The notes beneath the pieces were generated by a model that saw only the letters and a list, made by a program, of their open reading frames with translations, was not told the origin of the DNA and ran no database searches. Shown in pieces: positions 25,662 to 32,658 of a stretch of 34,596 bases of DNA. The position numbers and the translations under genes were made by a program. The DNA is taken from contig JAIDSL010000112.1 of assembly GCA_029061255.1 (NCBI GenBank), positions 1 through 34,596 on the forward strand, given 5' to 3'. Position 1 is the stretch's first letter. Each line of letters starts with the position of its first letter. The stretch is from Muribaculaceae bacterium. Lineage in GTDB: Bacteria > Bacteroidota > Bacteroidia > Bacteroidales > Muribaculaceae.

Positions 25662-26594
25662 CTAATCCAGGAACATCATCATGTGATAGTATGCCTCTGA
25701 TCTGTCGGTGGTGAATTCATCATTCTCGTCTATATAGCCTTTCGCGCCGTTTAACGAAACCTCTATATACTCGTCATCACCTATCCGGACGCTGTCGAAC
25801 TGCGGTTCAAAGACATGTCCTCCTGCGATGAAACCCTCCTTGCCGTTGAGCGTCAGAAAGACGAAGTCATTGGCATCCTGCATCACGGAATCATATTTTG
25901 CGTCCAAGATGACTTCTCCTTTTGAGTTTACTATGCCCCACTTGTCGCCTGAGCGGAAGGTTGCTGGAGTTACTGATCCGAGGTTGGCCCTCAATTCATC
26001 GGCTTCGAATACTTCTCGGATATCCTCTCCCGAATGGTCTACGAGATAGTCCTTACCACCACGGCTACCGATAGCCATGAAGCAGTCTGTCGGAGCTTCG
26101 GGATTTGTCACATACTTTACGGCATCATATTTTCCTGCTTCAGCGATACGTTTGATTTCGCTTTCGATAGTCTTTTCTTGTGTCATTGTGTTGTTAGTGT
26201 TCATATTTGTTTTATTTATAGGTTTATACTTATTATCTTTGGATATGGCTGAATCTGTGGCATCTACAAGCCTGATTTGTAGTCCGGCACTAAGAGCCTT
26301 GTTTATTCTGACAAGATACTTATACTTATCTTCGGTTGAAAACTCAGTGCATATCCCTAACTCATTGCCTTTGTTCAGATGAGATATGCAAAAGTCTTCT
26401 TTATGCATACCTGTGGACCGCTCCATCTCGTCGCGTGTGCTGACAATATTGATGGAGTTGCGCTTGATGCCGAGTGCCCTCACAGCTTCAAGACCCATAT
26501 ACTTTATCGCACTGCGATAAGTCTCTGCCACTGTATCTTGACAGTCGAGTCTACCGTCGGGGTAGATAACTTGAATTTTTTTTCTTTGTTCCAT
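25662..26594 (-). CDS. WG-repeat protein with an unknown N-terminal domain
   Basis: A 310-residue protein, probably cytosolic. Residues 1-108 form a compact unknown domain (KKIQVIYPDGRLDCQDTVAETYRSAIKYMGLEAVRALGIKRNSINIVSTRDE...). A low-complexity linker (NKTNMNTNNTMTQ) follows. Residues about 210-300 hold WG-type repeats (WGIVNSKGEVILDAKYDSV; GFIAGGHVFEPQFDSVRI; GYIDENDEFTTDRSE), beta units thought to mediate binding. It is the first gene of the minus-strand operon with the AAA+ ATPase. Three promoters in a tandem repeat point at it. Function unknown. Confidence 0.75.
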   Translation of the reverse strand: MEQRKKIQVIYPDGRLDCQDTVAETYRSAIKYMGLEAVRALGIKRNSINIVSTRDEMERSTGMHKEDFCISHLNKGNELGICTEFSTEDKYKYLVRINKALSAGLQIRLVDATDSAISKDNKYKPINKTNMNTNNTMTQEKTIESEIKRIAEAGKYDAVKYVTNPEAPTDCFMAIGSRGGKDYLVDHSGEDIREVFEADELRANLGSVTPATFRSGDKWGIVNSKGEVILDAKYDSVMQDANDFVFLTLNGKEGFIAGGHVFEPQFDSVRIGDDEYIEVSLNGAKGYIDENDEFTTDRSEAYYHMMMFLD

Positions 26595-26674
26595 AACTTT
26601 ATTATATCTTTATTTGTTTTTAATACATAGTTATTATTGGAATACCAGATAAACTATCTATGTTTTTCACACGA

Positions 26675-26706
26675 CAAAATTACTTCGTCTAAATTTCCGC
26701 AGCAAT
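26675..26706 (-). promoter_or_regulatory. Tandem promoter 1 of the WG-repeat/ATPase operon
   Basis: On the minus strand ATTG (26703-26706), 20 bases, TAATTTTG (26675-26682). It is the copy nearest the gene, with an expected leader of about 74 bases. Confidence 0.6.
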
Positions 26707-26752
26707 CTTCCCTGGAATTTTCAAAATAATCTCCTTCTTCCGAATCTGAGTG

Positions 26753-26784
26753 CAAAATTACTTCGTCTAAATTTCCACAGCAAT
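26753..26784 (-). promoter_or_regulatory. Tandem promoter 2
   Basis: ATTG (26781-26784), 20 bases, TAATTTTG (26753-26760) on the minus strand, exactly one 78-bp unit upstream of promoter 1. Confidence 0.55.
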
Positions 26785-26831
26785 CATTCCCTGAAATTTT
26801 CAAAATAATCTCACTCTTCCGAATCTGAGTG

Positions 26832-26863
26832 CAAAACTACTTCGTCTAAATTTCCACAGCAAC
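26832..26863 (-). promoter_or_regulatory. Tandem promoter 3
   Basis: GTTG (26860-26863), 20 bases, TAGTTTTG (26832-26839) on the minus strand, one 79-bp unit upstream of promoter 2. Confidence 0.5.
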
Positions 26864-26899
26864 TTTTCACTTGAAAAATTTAAAATTGTGGCTGCAAAC

Positions 26900-26931
26900 A
26901 TTGCATAATTCAAAATTTCTTCTTATATTTG
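26900..26931 (+). promoter_or_regulatory. Promoter of the WYL-like gene
   Basis: ATTG (26900-26903), 20 bases, TATATTTG (26924-26931), with a leader of about 18 bases. It is divergent from the three tandem promoters. Confidence 0.6.
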
Positions 26932-26955
26932 TAATATAATATAATAATTAGCAAT

Positions 26956-28839
26956 ATGCTTCCAGATTTTGAAATAGCCTCTTATTACAGACAATCTATA
27001 CTAAAGAACGTAGAGAAATGGCTTCCTTGTGACCAATATGAACATACAGATCAAGATCTACATTTTGGTCTTCCACCGGAGTTTGGCTCGATATTCATTC
27101 AAGAAGCTCGATATCGTGATGAGACAAGAAATAATGAATTAGACCGTCAACAGATTCTAGAAGAAAAGGCTATACATATTTATCAAATTGTCTTAAATGT
27201 TCTCGGAGAGGATAAATTCAAAGTTTCTTCACAATCTAAATGGGATGAAAAAGAAAGCTTCGATATCTTACGAAGACTTCAAATCGAAGGATATCGAGTC
27301 AATGAATCTGATATAGATGATATCCGTCATTTAGTGACCTCGGTAAAAGACAATCGATACTTTCACAAATCATTTGGATTAAGAGATAGTGAGATCTTTC
27401 GCCATGCATCCCTCAATTGCTATGACTACGAACGTTTAAAAGAGGAGATGAAACGTCTGGAAAGTACAATCGACATAACTAAGATAAAAACTGAATGTCG
27501 AACGTTGTATAAAATTTATATGGAGGCTTTGAACAATGAAAATGCCCCCTATCCTGGTCGTCACCTTACATACAATAGAATAGGTGGTATAAAAAACACA
27601 TCAGCACAACGGTATCAATCACTAAGAATGATTGATGAGATTTTATGCTCCAACTGCAACGATCGGTTTTACACCCGTGAGGAATTAGAAGCTGAGATAA
27701 GGAAGCTGGCTAAATCATATGGCATACAATTCCAGAGAAGCAAGAAGCAGGATTGGATTGATTTTGAAAATTACAGCTTTACCGACAAACAGTTTGACCA
27801 TCTCTTTAACATCTTGAAGCAGCTTATCTGCATAGAGCATGCATCCGGTAAAACGAAAACCCATGAACGAAATGTGTTTGATACAGAAAAATTGAAAGGA
27901 GCCGCTTCAGGAAATTTCAAGAACAATGGAGCAATAAGGTATAAGAAACAGACTAATGGTAAAAGACTAAGTGCATTTACTGTAGATATCGCAGTGCACG
28001 AGATAAAGAATCTGAGAAAAGAAATCGGGACAATTCGCGCTAAATATTTTGGTGACGATAGAGCATCCTTTGCATCTAAGTTTCCATTAATCGCCACATT
28101 AGGTTATACTGAAGAAATAGTTCTTGACCAGGAGTTTGGCGATGAAATGTTAAAAGAAATCAATCAGACCGACTTAAAACTAGTCATATACAAGTCTCTT
28201 AAATACGGTGAATTAAAGAAAAAGGTTAAGGAAGTAATATCGCTTCAATTGCCCATTGCCATAAAGAAAGGTGACGAGTGGCTGACAGTCTATCCTATAG
28301 CAATCAAGGAATATTCTAGTAAATGGATAGTTATAGCCAAGGCTCAGAACATCACTCGGCCAATTTTGATTTCTCCGGAATTATTACACCAGACATTTGA
28401 AACTTATCCCGAATCATTCAAAGAAGACTATTCAGAAAATATTGAAAATCATTTCATCGGCACAGGAGATTTTATTATGGATAATCCACAGAATGTAGTT
28501 CTTGAGCTCACATATGCCGGAATGAAAGAAGTTGATAAGAAAAATTCAGCATTTACTGACATATCACCTAATATAGAGTGGACAATAAGTCGAAAAATTG
28601 ATGGTTATAGACGAGCTGGTTTAGTACGCCTTAATCAAGTATACATCAATGAGGATTTTCTACAAGAGATCTTTCGTTTGGATTGTACTGGAAAACTAAG
28701 ATCTATAGAACCTGAATGCTTTAGCAAACTTTACAAAAGCTATTTCGTAAAATGGGCAGGGCAAGAATGGAGACATATAGATGATCGTCCAGTAGGCAAC
28801 AAATACGTAAAGATTAATAAGTCAAAACTCAATGAATAA
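26956..28839 (+). CDS. Large protein with a WYL-like C-terminal domain, possible regulator
   Basis: A 627-residue cytosolic protein with visibly lower GC content than the neighbouring metabolic genes, which suggests transfer. Residues about 1-320 are helical and unrecognised. Residues about 430-530 (LPIAIKKGDEWLTVYPIAIKEYSSKWIVIAKAQN...RPILISPELLHQTFETYPESF...IENHFIGTGDF) follow the pattern of WYL domains in Bacteroidota regulators (xxPYxLKxYxxRWYLI, then a DRI-like segment, then xxxIGVT), though the W-Y-L triplet is replaced by W-I-V. WYL proteins commonly control defence and mobile islands in response to nucleic acid ligands. It is divergent from the ATPase operon across the promoter repeats, and its end overlaps the converging NADAR gene by 18 bases. 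The WYL call is moderate. Confidence 0.65.
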   Translation: MLPDFEIASYYRQSILKNVEKWLPCDQYEHTDQDLHFGLPPEFGSIFIQEARYRDETRNNELDRQQILEEKAIHIYQIVLNVLGEDKFKVSSQSKWDEKESFDILRRLQIEGYRVNESDIDDIRHLVTSVKDNRYFHKSFGLRDSEIFRHASLNCYDYERLKEEMKRLESTIDITKIKTECRTLYKIYMEALNNENAPYPGRHLTYNRIGGIKNTSAQRYQSLRMIDEILCSNCNDRFYTREELEAEIRKLAKSYGIQFQRSKKQDWIDFENYSFTDKQFDHLFNILKQLICIEHASGKTKTHERNVFDTEKLKGAASGNFKNNGAIRYKKQTNGKRLSAFTVDIAVHEIKNLRKEIGTIRAKYFGDDRASFASKFPLIATLGYTEEIVLDQEFGDEMLKEINQTDLKLVIYKSLKYGELKKKVKEVISLQLPIAIKKGDEWLTVYPIAIKEYSSKWIVIAKAQNITRPILISPELLHQTFETYPESFKEDYSENIENHFIGTGDFIMDNPQNVVLELTYAGMKEVDKKNSAFTDISPNIEWTISRKIDGYRRAGLVRLNQVYINEDFLQEIFRLDCTGKLRSIEPECFSKLYKSYFVKWAGQEWRHIDDRPVGNKYVKINKSKLNE

Positions 28840-29376
28840 GTCTCGCAGCTCCATCAGGAGCTGGCCCATGAGGTTTGGGCCGACGAAAGTGTCGTCGATG
28901 AGTTTGGCACCCCAGGTGTTGGCAGTCTTGCGCGGGAGTGAGGTCTGGTCTTCTACGATATAGAGGCCTTTGGTCGCCTTGAGAGCTGTCCGGAACTCCT
29001 CGCACTGCTCATACTTCTTTCTGATTGCAAACTTCATGGCATTCACAATCATCGAGCCCCAATCGGGACGAAGGCAAATCTTTTCCCACTTCTTGGCCTT
29101 CATCTTGATGGTCATGCCGTTTGCTCCAAGGATTTCCTGGAGTGCCCCCTCATCGGTAAACTTCTGGCACTGGAACAGCTGCTCGCTGTTCTTATACGTG
29201 ATGCCGTCAACCTCTATTGGAGTGGCTGCGAAATTGGAAAAGATACCCCACGTGCCGGATACCTTACTGAAAGGAGCACACTGATCAGCCGGATATGACT
29301 GAATGCCCCGCGACCAATATTCAGGATAATGTTCCCTGATAGCCGCCGCGACGCTGAATCTTGACGTCGTTTTCAC
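28822..29376 (-). CDS. NADAR-family protein
   Basis: A 184-residue protein. After an N-terminal extension of about 40 residues it shows the NADAR (YbiA-like) pattern: GIFSNFAATPIEVDGITYKNSEQLFQCQKF (about residues 44-73, compare the family's SNFxxxxxxxxGxxYxxxEHxFQxxKF), LRPDWGSMIVNAMKFAIRKKY, then GLYIVEDQ...NTWGAKL and NLMGQLLMELRD at the end. NADAR proteins bind or hydrolyse ADP-ribose linkages, and some are reported to remove ADP-ribose from guanine in DNA as antitoxins to DarT toxins. It lies 32 bases downstream of the ADP-ribosyltransferase-like gene on the same strand. A role as its antagonist is inferred. Confidence 0.85.
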   Translation of the reverse strand: MKTTSRFSVAAAIREHYPEYWSRGIQSYPADQCAPFSKVSGTWGIFSNFAATPIEVDGITYKNSEQLFQCQKFTDEGALQEILGANGMTIKMKAKKWEKICLRPDWGSMIVNAMKFAIRKKYEQCEEFRTALKATKGLYIVEDQTSLPRKTANTWGAKLIDDTFVGPNLMGQLLMELRDLFIEF

Positions 29377-29408
29377 CGTCTTTAACGTTTTCTCAGAGTT
29401 AGAAAGGC

Positions 29409-29990
29409 TTATCTGACTCTTTTCTCGCTACCGGGAACGAGTTTCTTTTTATCATCAAGGCTGACGGATTCAACTCGGACTATCTCTACCTTTGAATCGT
29501 CAAGCACCGCACGGTTATTGCCAAGGGCAGGATTCTTCCAGTTGTAGGGCCACTCAATGAAGTCGACACCAATAGATGAAAGAAAGGCAGATGCCTGCCG
29601 TTCTCCCTCGAAGTTGGCAAGTTTCTTATCTGATACGCCTTTCGGAGTAAAACGCTTGGCAAGGAATTTTCGGAATTCCTTTCCGTCTGTCGTCACCTTA
29701 TCCGGTATGTCTACGCCAAGTTTTTCTTCAGCGCGGGCTATAATAGAAGGCATTACAGGCTGCTTGAATGCGATGAAGTTATCCTCCCGCTTTGCCGGGA
29801 TCTCTACCGTATAGACATAATGTTCGGACCAATCATCATTCGCGCCTGAATAGTGGGCTGCGGAAGGATATGAAGACGTCACATATACTCCATATCCGAA
29901 CTTCACCTTGCCGTCACCCTCCAAAGCGTGCGACAGGTCAAACTTCGGGAACAACGATCCCGATCCATGATAAAACGTCTCTTTTTCCAT
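29409..29990 (-). CDS. ADP-ribosyltransferase-like protein (ART-PolyVal type)
   Basis: A 193-residue protein with the layout of small ADP-ribosyltransferase domains known from polyvalent phage and mobile-element proteins. FYHGSGSLFPKFDLS at the start holds the possible NAD-binding His8. GYGVYVTSSYPSAAHYS (about residues 32-48) is a glycine-tyrosine motif followed by a helix. YVYTVEIP follows, and near the C-terminus GVDFIEWPYNW...NNRAVLDDSKVEIV matches the G-x-D-x-I...N-x-V-x-D-D closing strand. It differs from DarT in its motifs. The target (protein, DNA or RNA) is unknown. It is expressed from a promoter that ends 4 bases before the ATG and is followed by the NADAR gene. I infer a writer-eraser or toxin-antitoxin pair. 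Confidence 0.68.
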   Translation of the reverse strand: MEKETFYHGSGSLFPKFDLSHALEGDGKVKFGYGVYVTSSYPSAAHYSGANDDWSEHYVYTVEIPAKREDNFIAFKQPVMPSIIARAEEKLGVDIPDKVTTDGKEFRKFLAKRFTPKGVSDKKLANFEGERQASAFLSSIGVDFIEWPYNWKNPALGNNRAVLDDSKVEIVRVESVSLDDKKKLVPGSEKRVR

Positions 29991-29994
29991 ACTG

Positions 29995-30026
29995 CAAAAA
30001 TAGCGATAATCTTCGAGATGACCAAA
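29995..30026 (-). promoter_or_regulatory. Promoter of the ADP-ribosyltransferase-like gene, leaderless
   Basis: On the minus strand TTTG (30023-30026), 20 bases, TATTTTTG (29995-30002), a full consensus match. Only 4 bases separate it from the ATG at 29990, and the next in-frame Met is far inside the domain. The mRNA should therefore be leaderless or nearly so. Confidence 0.65.
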
Positions 30027-30087
30027 TTTGTTTTACGTTGGAAACTTTATGTTTTACAAAATTTACGTCAATGATGAATCATACCTA

Positions 30088-31116
30088 TCAATTCGATTTT
30101 CGCCAATTATGCATCGTTGTGATGAAATCCACGAGTTTTTCCGGTGGATCCTCGCTTCCATCCGGGTAAAAGAAGTACTCCTTATAAAGCACGTCATCAT
30201 ATCCGATTTCCTTGACGCATATTAAAGAAGTCACGATATCCTCCTGACAGACTTGTGGATAAAGAAATAAAAAATAATCAGTCAGAAACCGCATCATAAA
30301 ATCAGGGTCCGGAAAGCTAATGAACTCTCTATATATCTTAGTGTGTATGTAATAGTAAATACAATCAAAATTCCGGTAGGTGCGTCTGCGCTCCAGAGCC
30401 TCTCGTCCACCTACTGCCTGCTGCTCACTGTAAAACAGATCGTCGTCTTCTTTCCACACATCGACATCCAACCATCCATTTTCAGATGGGGAATCGCCTG
30501 CTCTAAGACGCATAAATATACGGTCTTCCTCCTGCACATCCAACTCTTGCAGTTTTGCGTACGCCCTCCGGAATGTATCAGGAACCATCACGTCATCAGG
30601 AATGATAGCCAAAGACATATCTCCTTGACTGACATCCATACTTTTATTGACCTGCAAGTCTGATTCAGAAACCCTCAGAAATTGCAAATAATACGTAATC
30701 AGACAAGCGACCAACCGTATATCGATCTCAAAAACCGCAATAAACCCTTGCACATAATCATAAAAGCATGGCTTAAAGCAATAACTATATGCAGTAGAAT
30801 TAAATGCCTCCTCATATACTTCAAAAAAAATCTTCGGCATATCAAGCCTTATCAGACACCTCGGATGCGACGGATCAAACAACTCGACGATTATCCGGGG
30901 CAAGCTGGAAGGAATTAACTCATTATCCTCTTCTTCATGCATGCCATTTCGATAAAACACAATCATAGGATGTGATTTGGAATGCTGAATAGTATATGGG
31001 TAACATTCAACGGCCTCAGTTAATGCATCCAAAACAACATCATATGGCCTAATTGACTCAAGCATCTTTAAACCTTCCGAGTCTATATATCCGTTTATAT
31101 TATCATACTTTCCCAT
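30088..31116 (-). CDS. Protein of unknown function, 342 residues
   Basis: No family recognised. The protein is acidic, rich in Tyr, Phe and Asp, with no signal peptide or membrane segment, so probably cytosolic. Stretches such as FEVYEEAFNSTAYSYCFKPCFYDYVQGFIAVFEIDIRLVACLITYYLQFL and YRNFDCIYYYIHTKIYREFISFPDPDFMMRFLTDYFLFLYP are helical and aromatic. The start ATG at 31116 has no consensus promoter. It lies 105 bases after the 204-residue gene on the same strand, so it is probably transcribed with it from the promoter at 31870-31924. Confidence 0.7.
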   Translation of the reverse strand: MGKYDNINGYIDSEGLKMLESIRPYDVVLDALTEAVECYPYTIQHSKSHPMIVFYRNGMHEEEDNELIPSSLPRIIVELFDPSHPRCLIRLDMPKIFFEVYEEAFNSTAYSYCFKPCFYDYVQGFIAVFEIDIRLVACLITYYLQFLRVSESDLQVNKSMDVSQGDMSLAIIPDDVMVPDTFRRAYAKLQELDVQEEDRIFMRLRAGDSPSENGWLDVDVWKEDDDLFYSEQQAVGGREALERRRTYRNFDCIYYYIHTKIYREFISFPDPDFMMRFLTDYFLFLYPQVCQEDIVTSLICVKEIGYDDVLYKEYFFYPDGSEDPPEKLVDFITTMHNWRKSN

Positions 31117-31211
31117 AGTATACAGTTATAATTTTTAAAATGTTCAACAGAGAAGAATTCGTCGGGTAAGTAGTCATCAGGAGAATCGAGAAATTCTTTG
31201 ACATTTGACAA
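31095..31211 (-). CDS. Possible small ORF with TTG start
   Basis: In the gap between two unknown genes a frame without ATG runs from a TTG at 31211 to TAA at 31095. It reads like protein (SNVKEFLDSPDDYLPDEF, then HFKNYNCILWESMII). It begins 10 bases after the stop of the 204-residue gene and overlaps the start of the 342-residue gene by 22 bases. It may be a real coupled small gene, a remnant of a longer gene, or chance; TTG starts are rare in this group. Confidence 0.22.
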   Translation of the reverse strand: MSNVKEFLDSPDDYLPDEFFSVEHFKNYNCILWESMII

Positions 31212-31221
31212 TAGATTAATC

Positions 31222-31836
31222 CTATCTTAGTTTCCAAAGATAAGGGTCAAGAGATATGAGAAAGTCGCGAAACTCGTAATGAGCCTTCTTGTTCTGCGAA
31301 TTGATCTTCACCCTGTTGAAGAAATTACTGTCTTTCCCGACAAAACTGCCTTCTATCACCATCTTCTGCCTGTCAAAGGTCAGCTTTGTCTTGAAACCGG
31401 CATCCTTGCATTCTATGTTAAACTTATCAAGCATCTTCCCTACCGTTTCGGCATACTGCGGCTCTATAGCCAGGTAAACTTCCTCGGATGTATTGCCCTC
31501 ATAAGTATCGAGATACGTCAGCTCCCAACCCTCGTAGCCTTCGACGCCATACAGTTCCCTTATCTTGGAGGCCTTTGCAACTACATAAGCATCTAAATCA
31601 TTCATCAGATCCCTCTCATCATCCTTGCAGTCATTATCATCTATAATTGAAATCGATGGGTTGTTGCTGTAGGATGCAAAAACGCCTACCATGTGTCCGG
31701 CATCGTCCCAGCTCTTGTTCAGATCTTCATCAGCAGGATAAAGCATCACAATCATATTAGGAGACTGCATTTTTTCCCGCATCATTGTCTTGAGTGCATC
31801 CTCAAGGCTGGAGTAAGAATCAGCGTAATTAGGCAT
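31222..31836 (-). CDS. Protein of unknown function, 204 residues
   Basis: A cytosolic protein with no recognised domain. It has a short N-terminal helix (SYSSLEDALKTMMREKM), a strand region with MIVMLYPADEDLNKSWDDAGHMVGVFASYSNN, and a C-terminal half that reads as alternating strands and helices (YVLAIEPQY-like, LTFDRQKMVIEGSFVGKDSNFFNRVKIN). It is transcribed from a promoter whose upstream element TGGACAATATGGAC is shared with the lipoprotein and ADP-ribosylglycohydrolase genes. That is the only clue to its role. Confidence 0.72.
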   Translation of the reverse strand: MPNYADSYSSLEDALKTMMREKMQSPNMIVMLYPADEDLNKSWDDAGHMVGVFASYSNNPSISIIDDNDCKDDERDLMNDLDAYVVAKASKIRELYGVEGYEGWELTYLDTYEGNTSEEVYLAIEPQYAETVGKMLDKFNIECKDAGFKTKLTFDRQKMVIEGSFVGKDSNFFNRVKINSQNKKAHYEFRDFLISLDPYLWKLR

Positions 31837-31869
31837 AATCTAAGTTTTGATTTTAACGTTTCAGAATGA

Positions 31870-31924
31870 CAAAGTTAGAGAGAATATGTGAGATATGCAA
31901 GGGATTTAGCGTCCATATTGTCCA
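31870..31924 (-). promoter_or_regulatory. Promoter with TGGAC direct-repeat operator (before the 204-residue gene)
   Basis: Minus strand: TGGACAATATGGAC (31911-31924), 9 bases, CTTG (31898-31901), 20 bases, TAACTTTG (31870-31877). The leader is about 28 bases. The -33 element is non-consensus, as in the two sister promoters. Confidence 0.72.
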
Positions 31925-31957
31925 AGACGAAATTTTCCCTTATATCTTAATTAAAGA

Positions 31958-31985
31958 GGGGGAATGAATTTGGATTCATTCCCCC
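31958..31985 (-). terminator. Terminator of the lipoprotein gene
   Basis: Perfect 12-bp stem: GGGGGAATGAAT (31958-31969) with ATTCATTCCCCC (31974-31985) and loop TTGG. On the minus strand CTCTTTAATT follows. It lies 45 bases past the stop at 32030 and insulates the next promoter. Confidence 0.85.
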
Positions 31986-32029
31986 AAACAAACAAAGAGT
32001 ATGAAATAATTTATCTAACTTATTTATGT

Positions 32030-32434
32030 TCAATTCTTATATTTTATGATGCGGAAGTCATTTTTGTTGTCGATGATGACGGCATCCGCTTTCATCTTGT
32101 AGGCAGTGCGAGCTGCTTTGTAGAGAAGATTATGTTCGAGGCTTTTCTTCTCCGGCTTAAGAAGCGGGAGAGTCAACGGTGTGTAGGACCCGTAAGACAC
32201 TGTCTCGAATGGTTTGCTTACGGAGTTCTCATCCATGAAGATTTCCACGTTCTCATACACAAGGCGTTTCTTTTTGTGGTCTTTAAAGAAGAGCTTATTA
32301 AAGATGGAAGTCTTCTCAATGCGCTTCTCATACATAGACTGTAGCTTATCGGTAGGAAGAGTTCCGACTGTACTGCAAGAAGACATCCCGCAGATCAATC
32401 CTATCAACAGTATATATTTTGAATATCTTTTCAT
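32030..32434 (-). CDS. Small lipoprotein of unknown function
   Basis: A 134-residue protein with a lipoprotein signal ending in MSSC (Cys20), so anchored in the cell envelope. The mature part is basic. It contains KLFFKDHKKKRLVYENVEIFMDE and a C-terminal segment (LLYKAARTAYKMKADAVIIDNKNDFRIIKYKN) that recalls envelope proteins in which an A-x-x-x-G/K-A-D-A-V helix-strand closes a small alpha/beta fold. No function is known. It is monocistronic, with a strong terminator and a promoter that carries two copies of the TGGAC operator. Confidence 0.78.
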   Translation of the reverse strand: MKRYSKYILLIGLICGMSSCSTVGTLPTDKLQSMYEKRIEKTSIFNKLFFKDHKKKRLVYENVEIFMDENSVSKPFETVSYGSYTPLTLPLLKPEKKSLEHNLLYKAARTAYKMKADAVIIDNKNDFRIIKYKN

Positions 32435-32504
32435 AGGGTATGTAGGTTTACTGATTGTTACTTGAATAGTGCCTTGATCATGCGCATAGATCTTTTTTGC
32501 GATG

Positions 32505-32580
32505 CAAAGGTATAGAATTTCTCAGTAAGAATCAAGCAATGGACCGTCCATTTTGTCCATAACATCGTCCATTTTGTCCA
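32505..32580 (-). promoter_or_regulatory. Promoter with two TGGAC operators (before the lipoprotein gene)
   Basis: Minus strand: TGGACAAAATGGAC (32567-32580), 7 bases, TGGACAAAATGGAC (32546-32559), 9 bases, CTTG (32533-32536), 20 bases, TACCTTTG (32505-32512). The two operator copies are spaced 21 bases, two helical turns. The proximal copy also forms an inverted repeat, ATGGAC-G-GTCCAT, with the 9-base linker. Confidence 0.75.
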
Positions 32581-32658
32581 TACTTCACCTCAATCGATAT
32601 TATTACTTTCCTTACATTCTTTGTCTGAAACGATAAGGTCTTTAAGCTTTTATTAATA

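Larger units (their letters stand above)
26676..26875. repeat. Tandem repeat of 78 and 79 bp, about 2.5 units
   Basis: Units begin at 26676, 26754 and 26833 with AAAATTACTTCGTCTAAA (the third unit has AAAACTAC). They share AATTTCC-CAGCAA, TTTTCAAAATAATCTC and CTTCCGAATCTGAGTGC. The third unit diverges after about 26865. The array fills most of the 361-base gap between the WG-repeat gene and the divergent WYL-like gene; no coding sequence is seen in the gap. Confidence 0.9.

Noticed and set aside
26676..26875. CRISPR array or plasmid iterons
   Set aside because: Units are about 79 bp with no repeat-spacer alternation, and no cas or replication gene is near; the promoter content explains the conservation better.
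28822..29990. A classical DarT/NADAR toxin-antitoxin call
   Set aside because: The transferase-like protein lacks the DarT N-terminal pattern and begins with a YHGS-type ART motif, so I call it only ART-like.
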